64,000 bases of DNA, from NCBI RefSeq assembly GCF_002014765.1, contig NZ_MUYT01000015.1:1-64000 (forward strand). The letters run 5' to 3'. Positions 26,657 through 35,698 of this stretch are shown here, piece by piece. The notes beneath the pieces were generated by a model. The model saw only the letters and a list, made by a program, of their open reading frames with translations, did no database searches and had not been told where the DNA came from. Source of the DNA: Lwoffella lincolnii. Lineage in GTDB: Bacteria; Pseudomonadota; Gammaproteobacteria; Pseudomonadales; Moraxellaceae. Made by a program: the position numbers and the translations under genes. Numbering within the stretch: the first letter of the stretch is position 1; each line of letters starts with the position of its first letter.

Positions 26657-27358
26657 CTAGGTTTGGTGGGGAGGTTGGGTTAATAACATCGGATAGCTGT
26701 TCATGATAAAACAAAATAGCTCGGCAGTTTTTTGAGTGTCATAAATGGCAGAGTGGGCTTCACGACTGCTAAACTCAATACCAGCAGTGGCACACGCCCT
26801 TGCCAAGACTGTTTGTCCAAATGCTAATCCTGCCAAAGTTACGGTATCAAACACCGAAAACGCATGAAAGGGACTGTGATTTTTGCTATTGGTGCGTTCG
26901 ATGGCAGCATTTAAAAATGCTAAGTCAAAATGGGCATTATGCCCAATCAACACACATTGGCGACAGTCGTTATCTCGGCGAATGTCTTTGAGTTGTTTAA
27001 AAATACGTCTTAGGGCGACTTTTTCGTCTTCGGCGATTGCTTTTCTTAAAGGGTTGTTGGGGTCAATGCCTGTAAATTCTAGGGCACTGGCTTCTAAGTT
27101 TGCTCCTTTAAAAGGGTTTATATGGGCACTGATGGCATCGCTTGGATAAAGTTTGCCATCAGTATCCATTAAGATGGGCTGGCAGGCAATTTCAAGTAGG
27201 GCATCGGTTGTGGCATTGAAGCCTGCGGTTTCAACATCGACCACCACAGGCAAAAAGTTGCGAAATCGTTCGGCAATTTTAGGCTTGGTGGGCTTGGTAA
27301 GATTGGCAATATTTGTCAGTGATGCGTTTGTACTTTGGTTTTGTGATTCGTTACTCAT
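26657..27358 (-). CDS. rnt: Ribonuclease T
   Basis: RNase T is a DEDDh 3' exonuclease that trims tRNA CCA ends and 23S and 5S rRNA. The 233-residue product has DVETAGFNATTDALLEIA (first catalytic Asp and Glu), GHNAHFDLAFLNAA, FDTVTLAGLAFGQTVL and HSAIYDTQKTAELF (catalytic His and Asp). The first 25 residues are Ser/Asn/Thr-rich and not conserved. It precedes unrelated genes and lies downstream of pyrC on the same strand. Confidence 0.94.
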   Translation of the reverse strand: MSNESQNQSTNASLTNIANLTKPTKPKIAERFRNFLPVVVDVETAGFNATTDALLEIACQPILMDTDGKLYPSDAISAHINPFKGANLEASALEFTGIDPNNPLRKAIAEDEKVALRRIFKQLKDIRRDNDCRQCVLIGHNAHFDLAFLNAAIERTNSKNHSPFHAFSVFDTVTLAGLAFGQTVLARACATAGIEFSSREAHSAIYDTQKTAELFCFIMNSYPMLLTQPPHQT

Positions 27359-27371
27359 GCGTCGTGTCTGC

Positions 27372-27413
27372 TTACGTTGTGCCTGTTACGTTGTGCCTGT
27401 TACGTTGTGTCTG
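27372..27413. repeat. 14-bp tandem repeat upstream of rnt
   Basis: The unit TTACGTTGTG-CCTG occurs three times in a row, with small end differences, in the 81-base rnt-pyrC gap. It lies just upstream of the rnt start on the minus strand, so copy number could alter its 5' leader. Confidence 0.75.
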
Positions 27414-27439
27414 CCTGGCTTTTTAACTGGTCTGTTGGA

Positions 27440-28540
27440 TTATCTGTCAGTCTGTATTTGCCAAGTGGTTATTGTCCCTGCCAATAGTGGGGTTAGGGTT
27501 TTGTTGTCAAAATAGGGATAATGCTCAGGAATGGTCAAGGGTGATTTGATTAATGTGATGTGTGTGTTATTGACTGGTAAGCCATAAAAAAGTGCCCCAA
27601 AAATGCTGGCAAATCCTTCTAATTTGTCCAATGCCCCTACTTGTTCAAAGGCATTGGCATACAGTGATATGGCGATGGGAGCTGAGTAACAGCCTGCACA
27701 ACCACAAGCATTTTCTTTGGTGTTGGTGGTGTGTGGGGCAGAATCTGTGCCTAAGAAGAATTTTGGGTTACCACTGGTGGCGGCTTTGATAAGGGCGTGC
27801 TGATGGCGTTGGCGTTTTAGGATTGGCAAGCAGTAATAATGGGGTTTGATGCCACCAACCAGCATGTGATTGCGATTAAACAGCAAATGTTGTGGCGTGA
27901 TGGTTGCTGCCACATTATCACCATGAGCCATGACAAATTCAACAGCATCGGCGGTGGTGATGTGTTCAACCACGACTTTTAATTCAGGAAAATCCTTTAA
28001 TAATGGCGATAACACACTGTCTAAAAAGCAAGCTTCACGGTCAAAGATATCCACGTTGCCATGCGTAACTTCACCATGTACCAGTAAGGGCATTGCGTAT
28101 TTTTGTAAGGCTTCTAGCACGGCATGGCAGTTTTTTAAATCCGTAACACCTTCCGCTGAATTGGTGGTTGCTCCTGCTGGATAGAGCTTGACTGCTTGTA
28201 CCACACCGCTGGCATGAGCGTGGGCAATCTGCTTGGCATCGGTGTTATCTGTCAGATATAGCACCATGCGCGGGTTAAAGGCATTTTTGCGAGATGGACT
28301 TAGGTCGCTGTCTGCCAATGCTTGTAAGATACGCTCACGATAAGCAGATGCTTCTTGTGTGGTTTTGATGGGTGGTACAAGATTTGGCATACATATGACC
28401 CGATTAAAGGTGGCAGCTGCGTGTGGCACGGTGGTGGCAAGGGCATCGCCATCACGCAAATGAATGTGCCAGTCATCAGGTTGGATAATGGTCAAGCGGT
28501 TGGGTGTTTGTGCTGTGTTTGTTGGGGTCTGTGTGGGCAT
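27440..28540 (-). CDS. pyrC: Dihydroorotase
   Basis: PyrC closes carbamoyl aspartate to dihydroorotate in pyrimidine synthesis. The 366-residue product is the class II form with the HIHLRDGD zinc motif near residue 27, the carboxylated-lysine region VKLYPAGATTNS, HGEVTHGNVDIFDRE, VVEHITT and the GTDSAPH catalytic Asp. ATG 28540 is chosen because AGGAAACGC precedes it; the in-frame upstream extension to 28654 is not conserved. Confidence 0.95.
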   Translation of the reverse strand: MPTQTPTNTAQTPNRLTIIQPDDWHIHLRDGDALATTVPHAAATFNRVICMPNLVPPIKTTQEASAYRERILQALADSDLSPSRKNAFNPRMVLYLTDNTDAKQIAHAHASGVVQAVKLYPAGATTNSAEGVTDLKNCHAVLEALQKYAMPLLVHGEVTHGNVDIFDREACFLDSVLSPLLKDFPELKVVVEHITTADAVEFVMAHGDNVAATITPQHLLFNRNHMLVGGIKPHYYCLPILKRQRHQHALIKAATSGNPKFFLGTDSAPHTTNTKENACGCAGCYSAPIAISLYANAFEQVGALDKLEGFASIFGALFYGLPVNNTHITLIKSPLTIPEHYPYFDNKTLTPLLAGTITTWQIQTDR

Positions 28541-28670
28541 GATGTTGCGTTTCCTAAGTGTTGGATAATCCATCGCCATTGAATAACCACTGGATTGTTT
28601 AATCACTGGATTGTTATTAGGGACATGCCCTAAGAATCTACATTGATTGGGCATTGATTTGGGCTACTTG

Positions 28671-30068
28671 TTATTTTTTTGTCTCTTTTGTCTGGTTATT
28701 GACTGTTTGTTTATCAACTTTTGGGTCAGATGGTGGTTCAGGTGTGTCGTCTTCATTCACTCTTAAAATCACCACGTCTTGTGATGGGGCAATGGTTGGT
28801 GTGGTTGGAGCAGATGGTTGATGGGCAGGTTGCTGATGGTGATATTTTAGCACTGTTAATAACAATAGTCCGCCAATCACCGCCACAATCAGTAAAATCA
28901 CTGGATTTTTATAAAAGGGTGCAGGTTCATCAAACTCAAATGGCGTTTCATTGGTGGCCAGTGGTCGGTTTTCTTGCAAAAACCCAAAGTTCACCAAAGG
29001 ACGAGAGTGCGATATGTTGGGTTCTTCATTGATTTTTAGCCGTTGTCTGCTGAGATAAACATCTGTTACTTGGGCTAATTGTAATAGCCAACGCCGATGC
29101 GGCAGGTGAATGCCTGTCATGCTGGTAAACTGTGTGACTAAGGGTGGTTGGTTGGTGGTGGTTGGCATGTTTGCTAAGGTTGCTGATTTTGCTGTCGATG
29201 TGGTTGTCAATGCCTTGGGTGTTTGGGTACGTCCGATGGCTTTGGCATAGCTTGGTAGACCTTTATCAGCGTTACCATGGTTGGTATTGTTGTTTGTATT
29301 GGTTATTAGGTTGTTTGTTGCATTGCTTGCTGAGCCATCAGTATGGGAATTGTCAGTATGGGTGTTGTCAGTTGGTGTTGGCGGCGTTGGTAGTATCATT
29401 GCCAATAGGGTTTGCCAATGCTTGACATCGATGGTGGGGGGTGTGGCATTATCTGATGATGATTGTTGAGTTAATTGGTCTGATTGCTCGATTTGTGTGG
29501 TTACTGTGGGGCTTGTTTTTTCCACATTTGTTTTTTTCTCGTCAGTCATGGCAAAACGTTTGGCTTGCAAAAATTGTGGCTGTAGGGACAACCATTGGGC
29601 AATTTCATCACTGTTAAGCTGAGCATAATCAACAATGATGCTCAGTTCCCTGAGTGCCAAACCGATGACCAAATCCAATAAAATTTCTGCTTGATGTGGT
29701 TTGGTCGCAAGATGTTTGGCAATGTCATCGCTGATGACAGAGGCTGTGTTTGCACCGTGAAATAACAGGGTTGCCATACCCTGCACATTAAGGCTGACTT
29801 GTTGCATGGTATGTAGGTTCATGGCATTGTATTGGCGTAAGGTTTTGATATTGGCACGTTGTAACAAACGTTTGTGAACAGTGTCTGCATCTAAGGCTTG
29901 ATGAGCCTTAATCAAACCAAAGCAAAATGATTGTAAGCACAATGTCAGACCTTGTCGAGCTTGGGGCAGAGACAGTTGGGTGGCATCTGCCAACAGTGGC
30001 ACGATAGGCTGGGTATCTTGGTACAAGAAATCATAAACAGAAACACGAGTGGGAGATAAATGCGACAT
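28671..30068 (-). CDS. Unknown protein with one C-terminal membrane segment
   Basis: The 465-residue product is not recognised with confidence. Residues 1-175 look folded and helical (QLSLPQARQGLTLCLQSFCFGLI is faintly like DUF937-type proteins). Residues about 180-320 are Thr/Asn/Gln-rich, low-complexity linker. A segment near 325-350 (TGIHLPHRRWLLQLAQVT) looks ordered, one membrane helix lies at about 389-407 (PVILLIVAVIGGLLLLTVL), and a Pro/Thr-rich tail of 58 residues ends it. There is no signal peptide. Topology suggests a cytoplasmic domain held at the inner membrane. Confidence 0.75.
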   Translation of the reverse strand: MSHLSPTRVSVYDFLYQDTQPIVPLLADATQLSLPQARQGLTLCLQSFCFGLIKAHQALDADTVHKRLLQRANIKTLRQYNAMNLHTMQQVSLNVQGMATLLFHGANTASVISDDIAKHLATKPHQAEILLDLVIGLALRELSIIVDYAQLNSDEIAQWLSLQPQFLQAKRFAMTDEKKTNVEKTSPTVTTQIEQSDQLTQQSSSDNATPPTIDVKHWQTLLAMILPTPPTPTDNTHTDNSHTDGSASNATNNLITNTNNNTNHGNADKGLPSYAKAIGRTQTPKALTTTSTAKSATLANMPTTTNQPPLVTQFTSMTGIHLPHRRWLLQLAQVTDVYLSRQRLKINEEPNISHSRPLVNFGFLQENRPLATNETPFEFDEPAPFYKNPVILLIVAVIGGLLLLTVLKYHHQQPAHQPSAPTTPTIAPSQDVVILRVNEDDTPEPPSDPKVDKQTVNNQTKETKK

Positions 30069-30215
30069 AAAAGCATCAAATCATGATTAAAATTGATGAC
30101 AATCTTACGCATTTATGACCCAATAGACAACCCAAGCGTTATCATTTAAGCTTTATTGACAAATGTTTCAGTGATGAATGTTAATTTATCAATGGATTTT
30201 TAACAATTAAACAAT

Positions 30216-30734
30216 ATGGTATGCAACACATCAGACGACATGACTCACATCATCATCAACATCGCCAAGCAAACGCTTTTTCTTTACCAATCCGATGTCT
30301 TGACAGAGATGTTTACCATCTCGACAGGCAAAAATGGCATTGGCAATCTTGAAGGCAGTGGACAAACGCCACTGGGCAGACACGTCATCACGGAAAAAAT
30401 CGGAGCAGACGAGCCGATGAATGCGGTGTTTGTTGGGCGTGTGCCAACAGGGGAGACATACACACAACTGCTTGGTGAGCAAGCACCTAAGCGAGATTGG
30501 ATATTAACTCGCATCTTATGGTTATCAGGCTGTGAGCAAGGCATCAATCAAGGGCATAATTCACAGGGTTGTTGTGATACACATGCCCGCTATATTTATA
30601 TCCATGGCACACCAGACAGTGAGCCAATGGGTGTGCCGATGTCACATGGTTGTATTCGTATGCGTAACGCTGATGTGATGCGGTTGTTTGATGAAGTTAG
30701 CATAGGGACAAAAGTCGATATCATTGCTAAATAG
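30216..30734 (+). CDS. L,D-transpeptidase (YkuD family)
   Basis: YkuD-domain enzymes form 3-3 cross-links in peptidoglycan or anchor proteins to it. The 172-residue product spans one catalytic domain, with IHGTPDSEPMGVPMSHGCIRMRNADV carrying the catalytic His and Cys near residues 131-148. There is no obvious signal peptide or anchor, so export is unclear. Start alternatives are ATG 30216 and 30240; neither has a good ribosome binding site. Confidence 0.85.
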   Translation: MVCNTSDDMTHIIINIAKQTLFLYQSDVLTEMFTISTGKNGIGNLEGSGQTPLGRHVITEKIGADEPMNAVFVGRVPTGETYTQLLGEQAPKRDWILTRILWLSGCEQGINQGHNSQGCCDTHARYIYIHGTPDSEPMGVPMSHGCIRMRNADVMRLFDEVSIGTKVDIIAK

Positions 30735-30890
30735 TCATTACTGATTTAGTCATTAATAACAGGTTTTAACATTGAATTTTAACAATGTAATTAAACTTAA
30801 AGTGTGATTAAGCATCAATTATTAACTGATACTGTTAACTGACACTGTTAAACAAAAATCAGATAAATCTGTGCCATAATTTTTTATTCA

Positions 30891-30913
30891 ATGCTATCGT
30901 ACCTTGATAGCAT
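30891..30913. promoter_or_regulatory. Perfect 8-bp inverted repeat upstream of siderophore receptor
   Basis: ATGCTATC and GATAGCAT flank seven bases, 28 bases before the Fur-like site and 108 bases before the receptor start. It could be an operator for a second regulator or the end of an upstream transcript. There is no T run to make it a terminator. Confidence 0.45.
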
Positions 30914-30940
30914 GCCAATAACTCATCGTATCTTATCGTA

Positions 30941-30959
30941 AATAATAATTATTATTATT
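30941..30959 (+). promoter_or_regulatory. Fur-box-like site before siderophore receptor
   Basis: AATAATAATTATTATTATT matches 14 of 19 positions of the Fur consensus and has the repeated NAT(A/T)AT hexamer pattern. It lies 61 bases before the receptor start. The region is very AT-rich, which lowers the specificity of this match. Confidence 0.5.
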
Positions 30960-31020
30960 TACATTTAAGTAGTCATCTTGTAATATTTGCACCCATTACC
31001 GTTATGAAGGATATTGATTG

Positions 31021-33180
31021 ATGAGTGCTTATTCCCGACCCTTTTCTTTTAAACTTTCTGTGTTGGTTCGTTGTTTAAGCGTGGTTTTATTGATGGGCAG
31101 TTCCACGGTTTATGCCGAAGTGGTTGCCGACGAAATGGATATCAATGGCATTTCTAAAGAATTTCAAGTCACATTACCAACCATCATCATCGAATCCACC
31201 TCTGACCAAAAACAGACACTTGGCTATAACAAGTATCATCAAGCGTCAATCACTCGTGGTGAGATGGCCGTTAAAGATGTGCCTCAAACCATAGAGACCA
31301 TCAATGTGCAAAAAAATAAACTATATGGTACGAATGACTTAAGCTCGATTGTGGAAGGCAATGCAGGAATTGATGCGACCTATGATATGCGAGGTGAAAG
31401 TATCAACATTCGAGGCTTCTCTGCCGATGCCAGCGATATCTACCTTGATGGTATCCGATCTAGTGGTCAAGTGCGTCGTAGTACCGCCAATGTTGAGCGG
31501 GTGGAAGTGTTAAAAGGGCCTGCTTCGGTGTTGTTTGGGCGTAGCCGTGGTGGTGGTGTGATTAATCTGGTCAGCAAAAAAGCCAATTTTGCCCAACGTA
31601 ACTCAGTTAATGTGCGGGGTGGTTCGTGGGATAGAATGGGCATTTCGCTTGATAGCAATCAAGTGCTAAATCCCAATACTGCTGTGCGTTTGACCACCGA
31701 TTATGAACAAGGCGATTCTTTTCGGTCAGGCATTGAATATAAAAACAAAATGGTTTCACCCAGTATCATATGGCGTTCAGATGATAAGAAACTGCGTTGG
31801 GAAGGGCAATATACCTACGATGAAGCATGGCGTGTCCCTGACCGTGGCCCAGAAAAATCAGTATATGACACCCTAAAACTTGGCTATGATAAAGGTTTTG
31901 CCCATGATGGTGATGAAGTGACTGATAAATTGCACTTTTTACGCTCATCATTGGCATATGATATTTCGCCAAACTGGACAGCGGAATGGACGGCAGGCTA
32001 TCGTAAAGCCAATCAAGACTTTGACCATTACTATGGTGGAACACTCACACCCGATAATCGACTTAGACAAAGCTATGCGTGGCAACAAACTGAAAATAAA
32101 ACCCTATCTTCAAGTGTGATGTTAAAAGGTACTGCCACGACAGGGAAAATCGACCATCAAATCTCACTTGGTTATGACTTTTCGCAAGAACAACGTAATC
32201 CGCTATTATTTGCAAGGTCAGGAGCAGTAACGATTGATCCCTATTTGCCAAATACTTGGATAAAAAATACCCATCGACTGTCCCCTGCTAGCATCGATAA
32301 CCACCATAAAGGGACAACACATTCATTATTTGCTCAAAATTTAGTCAGCTTAACCCCTGATTTTAAAGTCATGCTGGGTGGACGTTGGGATAATTACAGC
32401 TTTGAAAGTGAAAATATCACCCACCAAAAACAAAAAGTCGATGATACCGCCTTTAGCCCAAATATTGGCTTGGTTTGGAATGTTACTCCAGAACATACTC
32501 TCTATACCTCGTATGCCAAAAGCTATTCTCCGTATGGTGGCAACGGCTATTTGGGTGTGACCATCGGTGACCAACGAAAAGTCAATCAAGCCCCCGAACA
32601 TAATAAACAATATGAAATCGGACTAAAAAGTGACTGGTTGAATGGTAAACTTAGCACCACCGCCTCACTTTATCAATTGTCGCACTATGACATTCGCTAT
32701 CGCCCCGACCCCGAAAATCGCCCATTCGATTTTGCGATACGAGGTGAAGAACAATCTCAAGGGATTGACCTAAGTGCTGTCGGTAAACTAAGTGATAAAT
32801 GGTATCTGCGTGGCTCTTTGGGCGTGATGTCTGCCAAAGTCAAAGAAGACAAAAGCAACCCCATCTTTGAAGGTAAACATCTAAATGGCACCAGCGATAT
32901 TCAAGGCAATTTATTCGTACGTTATGTACCAAACCCTACTTGGTATGGCGAAATGGGCGTCACTCACTCAGATGAACGTTACAATTATAATACCAGAACA
33001 GGTGTGGATAGCAACATTGAAGGCTTTACCCGTGTCGATGCGATGTTTGGTTATCAAGTTAACAAGCAACTGAGTACCACGCTGGCAGTCAACAACCTAT
33101 TTAACACGGAATATTGGCGGTCTGGCAGTATGCCCGGCTCACCACGGTCATTTATGGCACGGTTAAATTATGAGTTTTAA
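31021..33180 (+). CDS. TonB-dependent siderophore receptor
   Basis: The 719-residue product has a signal peptide (about 1-35, ending VYA), a TonB box-like LPTIIIES, and a plug with DVPQTIETI, the INIRGFSADASDIYLDGIR segment and VERVEVLKGPASVLFGRSRGGGVINLVSK. A 22-strand-type barrel ends in LNYEF. The pattern is that of FhuA/FhuE-type ferric siderophore receptors; the ligand cannot be read. ATG 31021 follows AAGGATATTG. The next gene, a PepSY membrane protein 32 bases on, is likely co-transcribed. Confidence 0.92.
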   Translation: MSAYSRPFSFKLSVLVRCLSVVLLMGSSTVYAEVVADEMDINGISKEFQVTLPTIIIESTSDQKQTLGYNKYHQASITRGEMAVKDVPQTIETINVQKNKLYGTNDLSSIVEGNAGIDATYDMRGESINIRGFSADASDIYLDGIRSSGQVRRSTANVERVEVLKGPASVLFGRSRGGGVINLVSKKANFAQRNSVNVRGGSWDRMGISLDSNQVLNPNTAVRLTTDYEQGDSFRSGIEYKNKMVSPSIIWRSDDKKLRWEGQYTYDEAWRVPDRGPEKSVYDTLKLGYDKGFAHDGDEVTDKLHFLRSSLAYDISPNWTAEWTAGYRKANQDFDHYYGGTLTPDNRLRQSYAWQQTENKTLSSSVMLKGTATTGKIDHQISLGYDFSQEQRNPLLFARSGAVTIDPYLPNTWIKNTHRLSPASIDNHHKGTTHSLFAQNLVSLTPDFKVMLGGRWDNYSFESENITHQKQKVDDTAFSPNIGLVWNVTPEHTLYTSYAKSYSPYGGNGYLGVTIGDQRKVNQAPEHNKQYEIGLKSDWLNGKLSTTASLYQLSHYDIRYRPDPENRPFDFAIRGEEQSQGIDLSAVGKLSDKWYLRGSLGVMSAKVKEDKSNPIFEGKHLNGTSDIQGNLFVRYVPNPTWYGEMGVTHSDERYNYNTRTGVDSNIEGFTRVDAMFGYQVNKQLSTTLAVNNLFNTEYWRSGSMPGSPRSFMARLNYEF

Positions 33181-33212
33181 ATCGTATAAAAATATTTGAC
33201 CCAGAGATGCTG

Positions 33213-34499
33213 ATGACCTTTCGTGAACTGAATATTCATATTCACCGCTATATTGGCTTAACCATGGCGATATTTTTAATAATAACGGCGATAACTGGCA
33301 TGGTGCTGCCCTTTTACGACCCATTGGATGAATGGTTTAACCAACGCCTAGCGTATGTTGAACCCAGTAATTCTGATGTTTTACCAATTGCCGTATTGCA
33401 TGACAAAGTTGTGGCAAGTTTTCCTGATAAAAAATTCTCGTCAATGCCTGTGCAGATTAAGCCAAATCGCTCGGTAAAATTTGTCGTGGACAGACAACCC
33501 CAAAAACCCAATCAACCACAAGCAAAGCCTACTTTTAACCAAGTATTCGTCAATCCTTATACAGGTCAAATCATCGGTACTCGTAACCAAAATATGTGGG
33601 CATGGCAAAACACCATGTACAAAGTTTTTTGGTTTCATAGAAACCTGTTATTAGACAACTTTGGTAAAACCATGATGGGAATGGTGGGTTTGTTATGGAC
33701 AATAAATTGCTTTATCGGCTTTTATCTGACGTTTCCTCGCAGACCAGCTAAGAAAAAGCAAAAACCCACCACCACATCACAACCAAATCGGTTCAAAAAT
33801 TGGTTTCAACGCTGGTCTCGGGCGTGGAAAATTCGCAAATTTTCTAGCGTATTTAAGCTTAATTTTGATATGCACCATGCGTTTGGGCTGTGGTTTTGGG
33901 GCTTATCGCTGATGGTGGCGTGGTCAAGTGTGGGTTTTAATCTCAAGCCTGTATATCAACCTGTCATGCAAGCAGTGGTTGGCTTAAAACAACCTGCACC
34001 CAAGCCTATAATAGAAAAATATCAAGAAGTACAATCCGATCCAATCAATACCCTAGCGATTGATAAATATCATGCCATTGACACTTTAATTCAAATTGCC
34101 CAAACCCAAAGTCAACAAACAGGCAAAAGCTTTGAAAGACCGCTTAGTTTGCGTTGGGTGAGCGATGAACAAGCGTGGCAACTCCGATTTACCACCAATG
34201 AGGATTTTGGCACAGGTCGTGGTGCATCTAGCGTAACCGTTAATGCGGTAACTGGCAATGTCGAAAAAGTAACGTTTGGCTCAGAAGCGAATTTTGGCAA
34301 TCGGGTGGAACAGGTAATTTACGCCATTCATTTGGCTCAGATTGATTCGATTGCGTATCGATTATTTTTGAGTGTGTTTGGTGTGATAGTAGCGATATTG
34401 AGCGTTACAGGTGTGTATCTGTGGTGGCATGGCCACAAGAATCGTAGGCATGCCAAACAAAAATTTGCAAAAAAAATACGCAAAGAAAGCATGTCCTGA
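33213..34499 (+). CDS. PepSY-domain inner membrane protein (siderophore-linked reductase type)
   Basis: The product of about 428 residues begins with MTFRELNIHIHRYIGLTMAIFLIITAITG, a membrane helix with histidines typical of PepSY-TM proteins. It has further helices near residues 145-175, 225-245 and 385-410 and a PepSY-like segment with VNAVTGNVEKV. Relatives next to siderophore receptors are thought to reduce ferric siderophores or bind heme. ATG 33213 is preferred over 33207 because of AGAG spacing. Confidence 0.85.
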   Translation: MTFRELNIHIHRYIGLTMAIFLIITAITGMVLPFYDPLDEWFNQRLAYVEPSNSDVLPIAVLHDKVVASFPDKKFSSMPVQIKPNRSVKFVVDRQPQKPNQPQAKPTFNQVFVNPYTGQIIGTRNQNMWAWQNTMYKVFWFHRNLLLDNFGKTMMGMVGLLWTINCFIGFYLTFPRRPAKKKQKPTTTSQPNRFKNWFQRWSRAWKIRKFSSVFKLNFDMHHAFGLWFWGLSLMVAWSSVGFNLKPVYQPVMQAVVGLKQPAPKPIIEKYQEVQSDPINTLAIDKYHAIDTLIQIAQTQSQQTGKSFERPLSLRWVSDEQAWQLRFTTNEDFGTGRGASSVTVNAVTGNVEKVTFGSEANFGNRVEQVIYAIHLAQIDSIAYRLFLSVFGVIVAILSVTGVYLWWHGHKNRRHAKQKFAKKIRKESMS

Positions 34500-34512
34500 G
34501 GCACTCATTTAA

Positions 34513-34582
34513 ACTTATCGTGCGTCATTTTCCACCCATAATTTTTTGATTTAGGTGGTTTTGATTTAGGTGGAGATGTCAG
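34513..34582. repeat. Divergent copy of the CCACC/GGTGG element with internal 15-bp duplication
   Basis: After ACTTATCGTGCGTCATTTTCCACC the sequence carries TTTTGATTTAGGTGG twice in tandem, then GAGATGTCAGC. Flanks and stem arms correspond to the element at 26511-26562. It lies just after the PepSY gene, as the first lies after the other TonB receptor gene. Confidence 0.65.
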
Positions 34583-34903
34583 CACCAACATGGTATCATC
34601 TAACCATTAAACATGATGACAATTAAACATGATGACCATCAATGAAAAATCCAAGCATTGACTAAAATAAATCTGTTTAGCTGATGTGCTGGGACTTGGT
34701 GCTGTGTAACTTGGGACTTTGTAAACAGTTCTCCAGTACGTAACTTTCAGCGTAAGTGTACTGGCGAAAGGCAGCAACTCAATTATTGGTAAGCAACTAT
34801 TGGCAACCAACACAGTAAAAATCATTGTTCACTTCAATGACCATGTGTTTAAATATTAACATTACCCATTTACCCATTAAGTTTAACTAAAGGAAAAAAA
34901 TCT
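34583..34903. other. Non-coding interval before the nitroreductase gene
   Basis: This stretch holds a 16-bp tandem duplication at 34606-34637 (unit ATTAAACATGATGACA, one mismatch) and a 7-bp inverted repeat CCAGTAC/GTACTGG at 34733-34739 and 34758-34764. No convincing gene is seen. The last 50 bases hold the AAAGGAAAAAAATCT ribosome binding site of the nitroreductase gene. Confidence 0.6.
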
Positions 34904-35512
34904 ATGTCAGCAAGCCTACACGCCCTACATGATGCCCACAAAAATCGCCGTACAGTTTATGCGTTAAACAATCAATTGCCTGTTGCCAAACAGTCAGTGA
35001 TTGATGCGGTTGAACACGCCATTTTGCACACGCCTTCATCATTTAACTCACAATCCACTCGCATTTTAGTGCTGTTTGGTGAAGAACATCAAAAGTTGTG
35101 GGACATATGCAGTGTTCAACTAAAAGCGATTGTCGGTGATGGCGATTTTTCTGCCACCAAAGACAAGATGGCAAGTTTTCGGGCAGCGGCAGGCACGATA
35201 TTGTTTTATGAAGACCAAACAGTGGTTAAAGAATTGCAAAAGCAATTCCCAACCTATGCAGACAGTTTCCCTGTGTGGTCAGAGCATACCAATGCCATGC
35301 ACCAGTACGCCATTTGGGTTGCTTTGCGTCAAATGGGCATTGGGGCAAATTTACAGCACTATGCTCCTGTGTTTGAAAAACAAGTCGCCAATGAATTCAA
35401 TGTGTCGTCAAATTGGCAATTGATTGCTCAAATGCCATTTGGTGGCATTGTAGAGCCAGCTGGCGAAAAATCGTTTAAACCTGTGAGCGAACGTATGAGA
35501 GTGTTGGGTTAA
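34904..35512 (+). CDS. Nitroreductase-family oxidoreductase
   Basis: The 202-residue product has the FMN-binding N-terminus (KNRRTVYALN, then HTPSSFNSQSTRILVL), a central WSEHTNAMHQYAIWVALRQMGIGANLQHY segment and a C-terminal MPFGGIVEPAGEKSFKP. This places it with the short, fungal Frm2/Hbn1-like and YodC-like nitroreductases. The physiological substrate is unknown. AAAGGAAAAAAATCT precedes the ATG, and a strong terminator follows. Confidence 0.9.
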   Translation: MSASLHALHDAHKNRRTVYALNNQLPVAKQSVIDAVEHAILHTPSSFNSQSTRILVLFGEEHQKLWDICSVQLKAIVGDGDFSATKDKMASFRAAAGTILFYEDQTVVKELQKQFPTYADSFPVWSEHTNAMHQYAIWVALRQMGIGANLQHYAPVFEKQVANEFNVSSNWQLIAQMPFGGIVEPAGEKSFKPVSERMRVLG

Positions 35513-35542
35513 TGGAGTGATTTAACCCAAAAAATCAATCTA

Positions 35543-35574
35543 AAAAAAGACAGCCAACTTGGGCTGTCTTTTTT
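35543..35574 (+). terminator. Terminator after nitroreductase gene
   Basis: AAAAAAGACAGCC at 35543-35555 pairs with GGCTGTCTTTTTT at 35562-35574 around six bases. The A and T tracts also allow use from the opposite strand, for nothing visible upstream of it. Confidence 0.9.
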
Positions 35575-35624
35575 ATTCAGTCATTTCAATCCAGATACCC
35601 AAGCAAGGGTAAACATATCCAAAC

Positions 35625-35681
35625 AGGGCGTGTCCTTATTTGGGTATTTTTAGCCACATTATCCAAATAGAAGCACGCCCT
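35625..35681. repeat. 57-bp palindromic AGGGCGTG element (MITE or REP-like)
   Basis: The outer arms AGGGCGTG and CACGCCCT are perfect 8-bp inverted repeats. An inner pair, TATTTGG (35637-35643) and CCAAATA (35663-35669), adds a second 7-bp stem around a 19-base centre. A half copy lies at 23172-23206, and shorter AGGGC(A/G)TG matches occur at 28624, 44484, 48378 and 58586. The structure suggests a small non-autonomous mobile repeat. Confidence 0.75.
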
Positions 35682-35698
35682 AATATTAACCCCAAATA

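Noticed and set aside
34607..34825. A 72-residue minus-strand frame before the nitroreductase gene
   Set aside because: It begins inside a tandem duplication and has no family features; intergenic sequence explains it.
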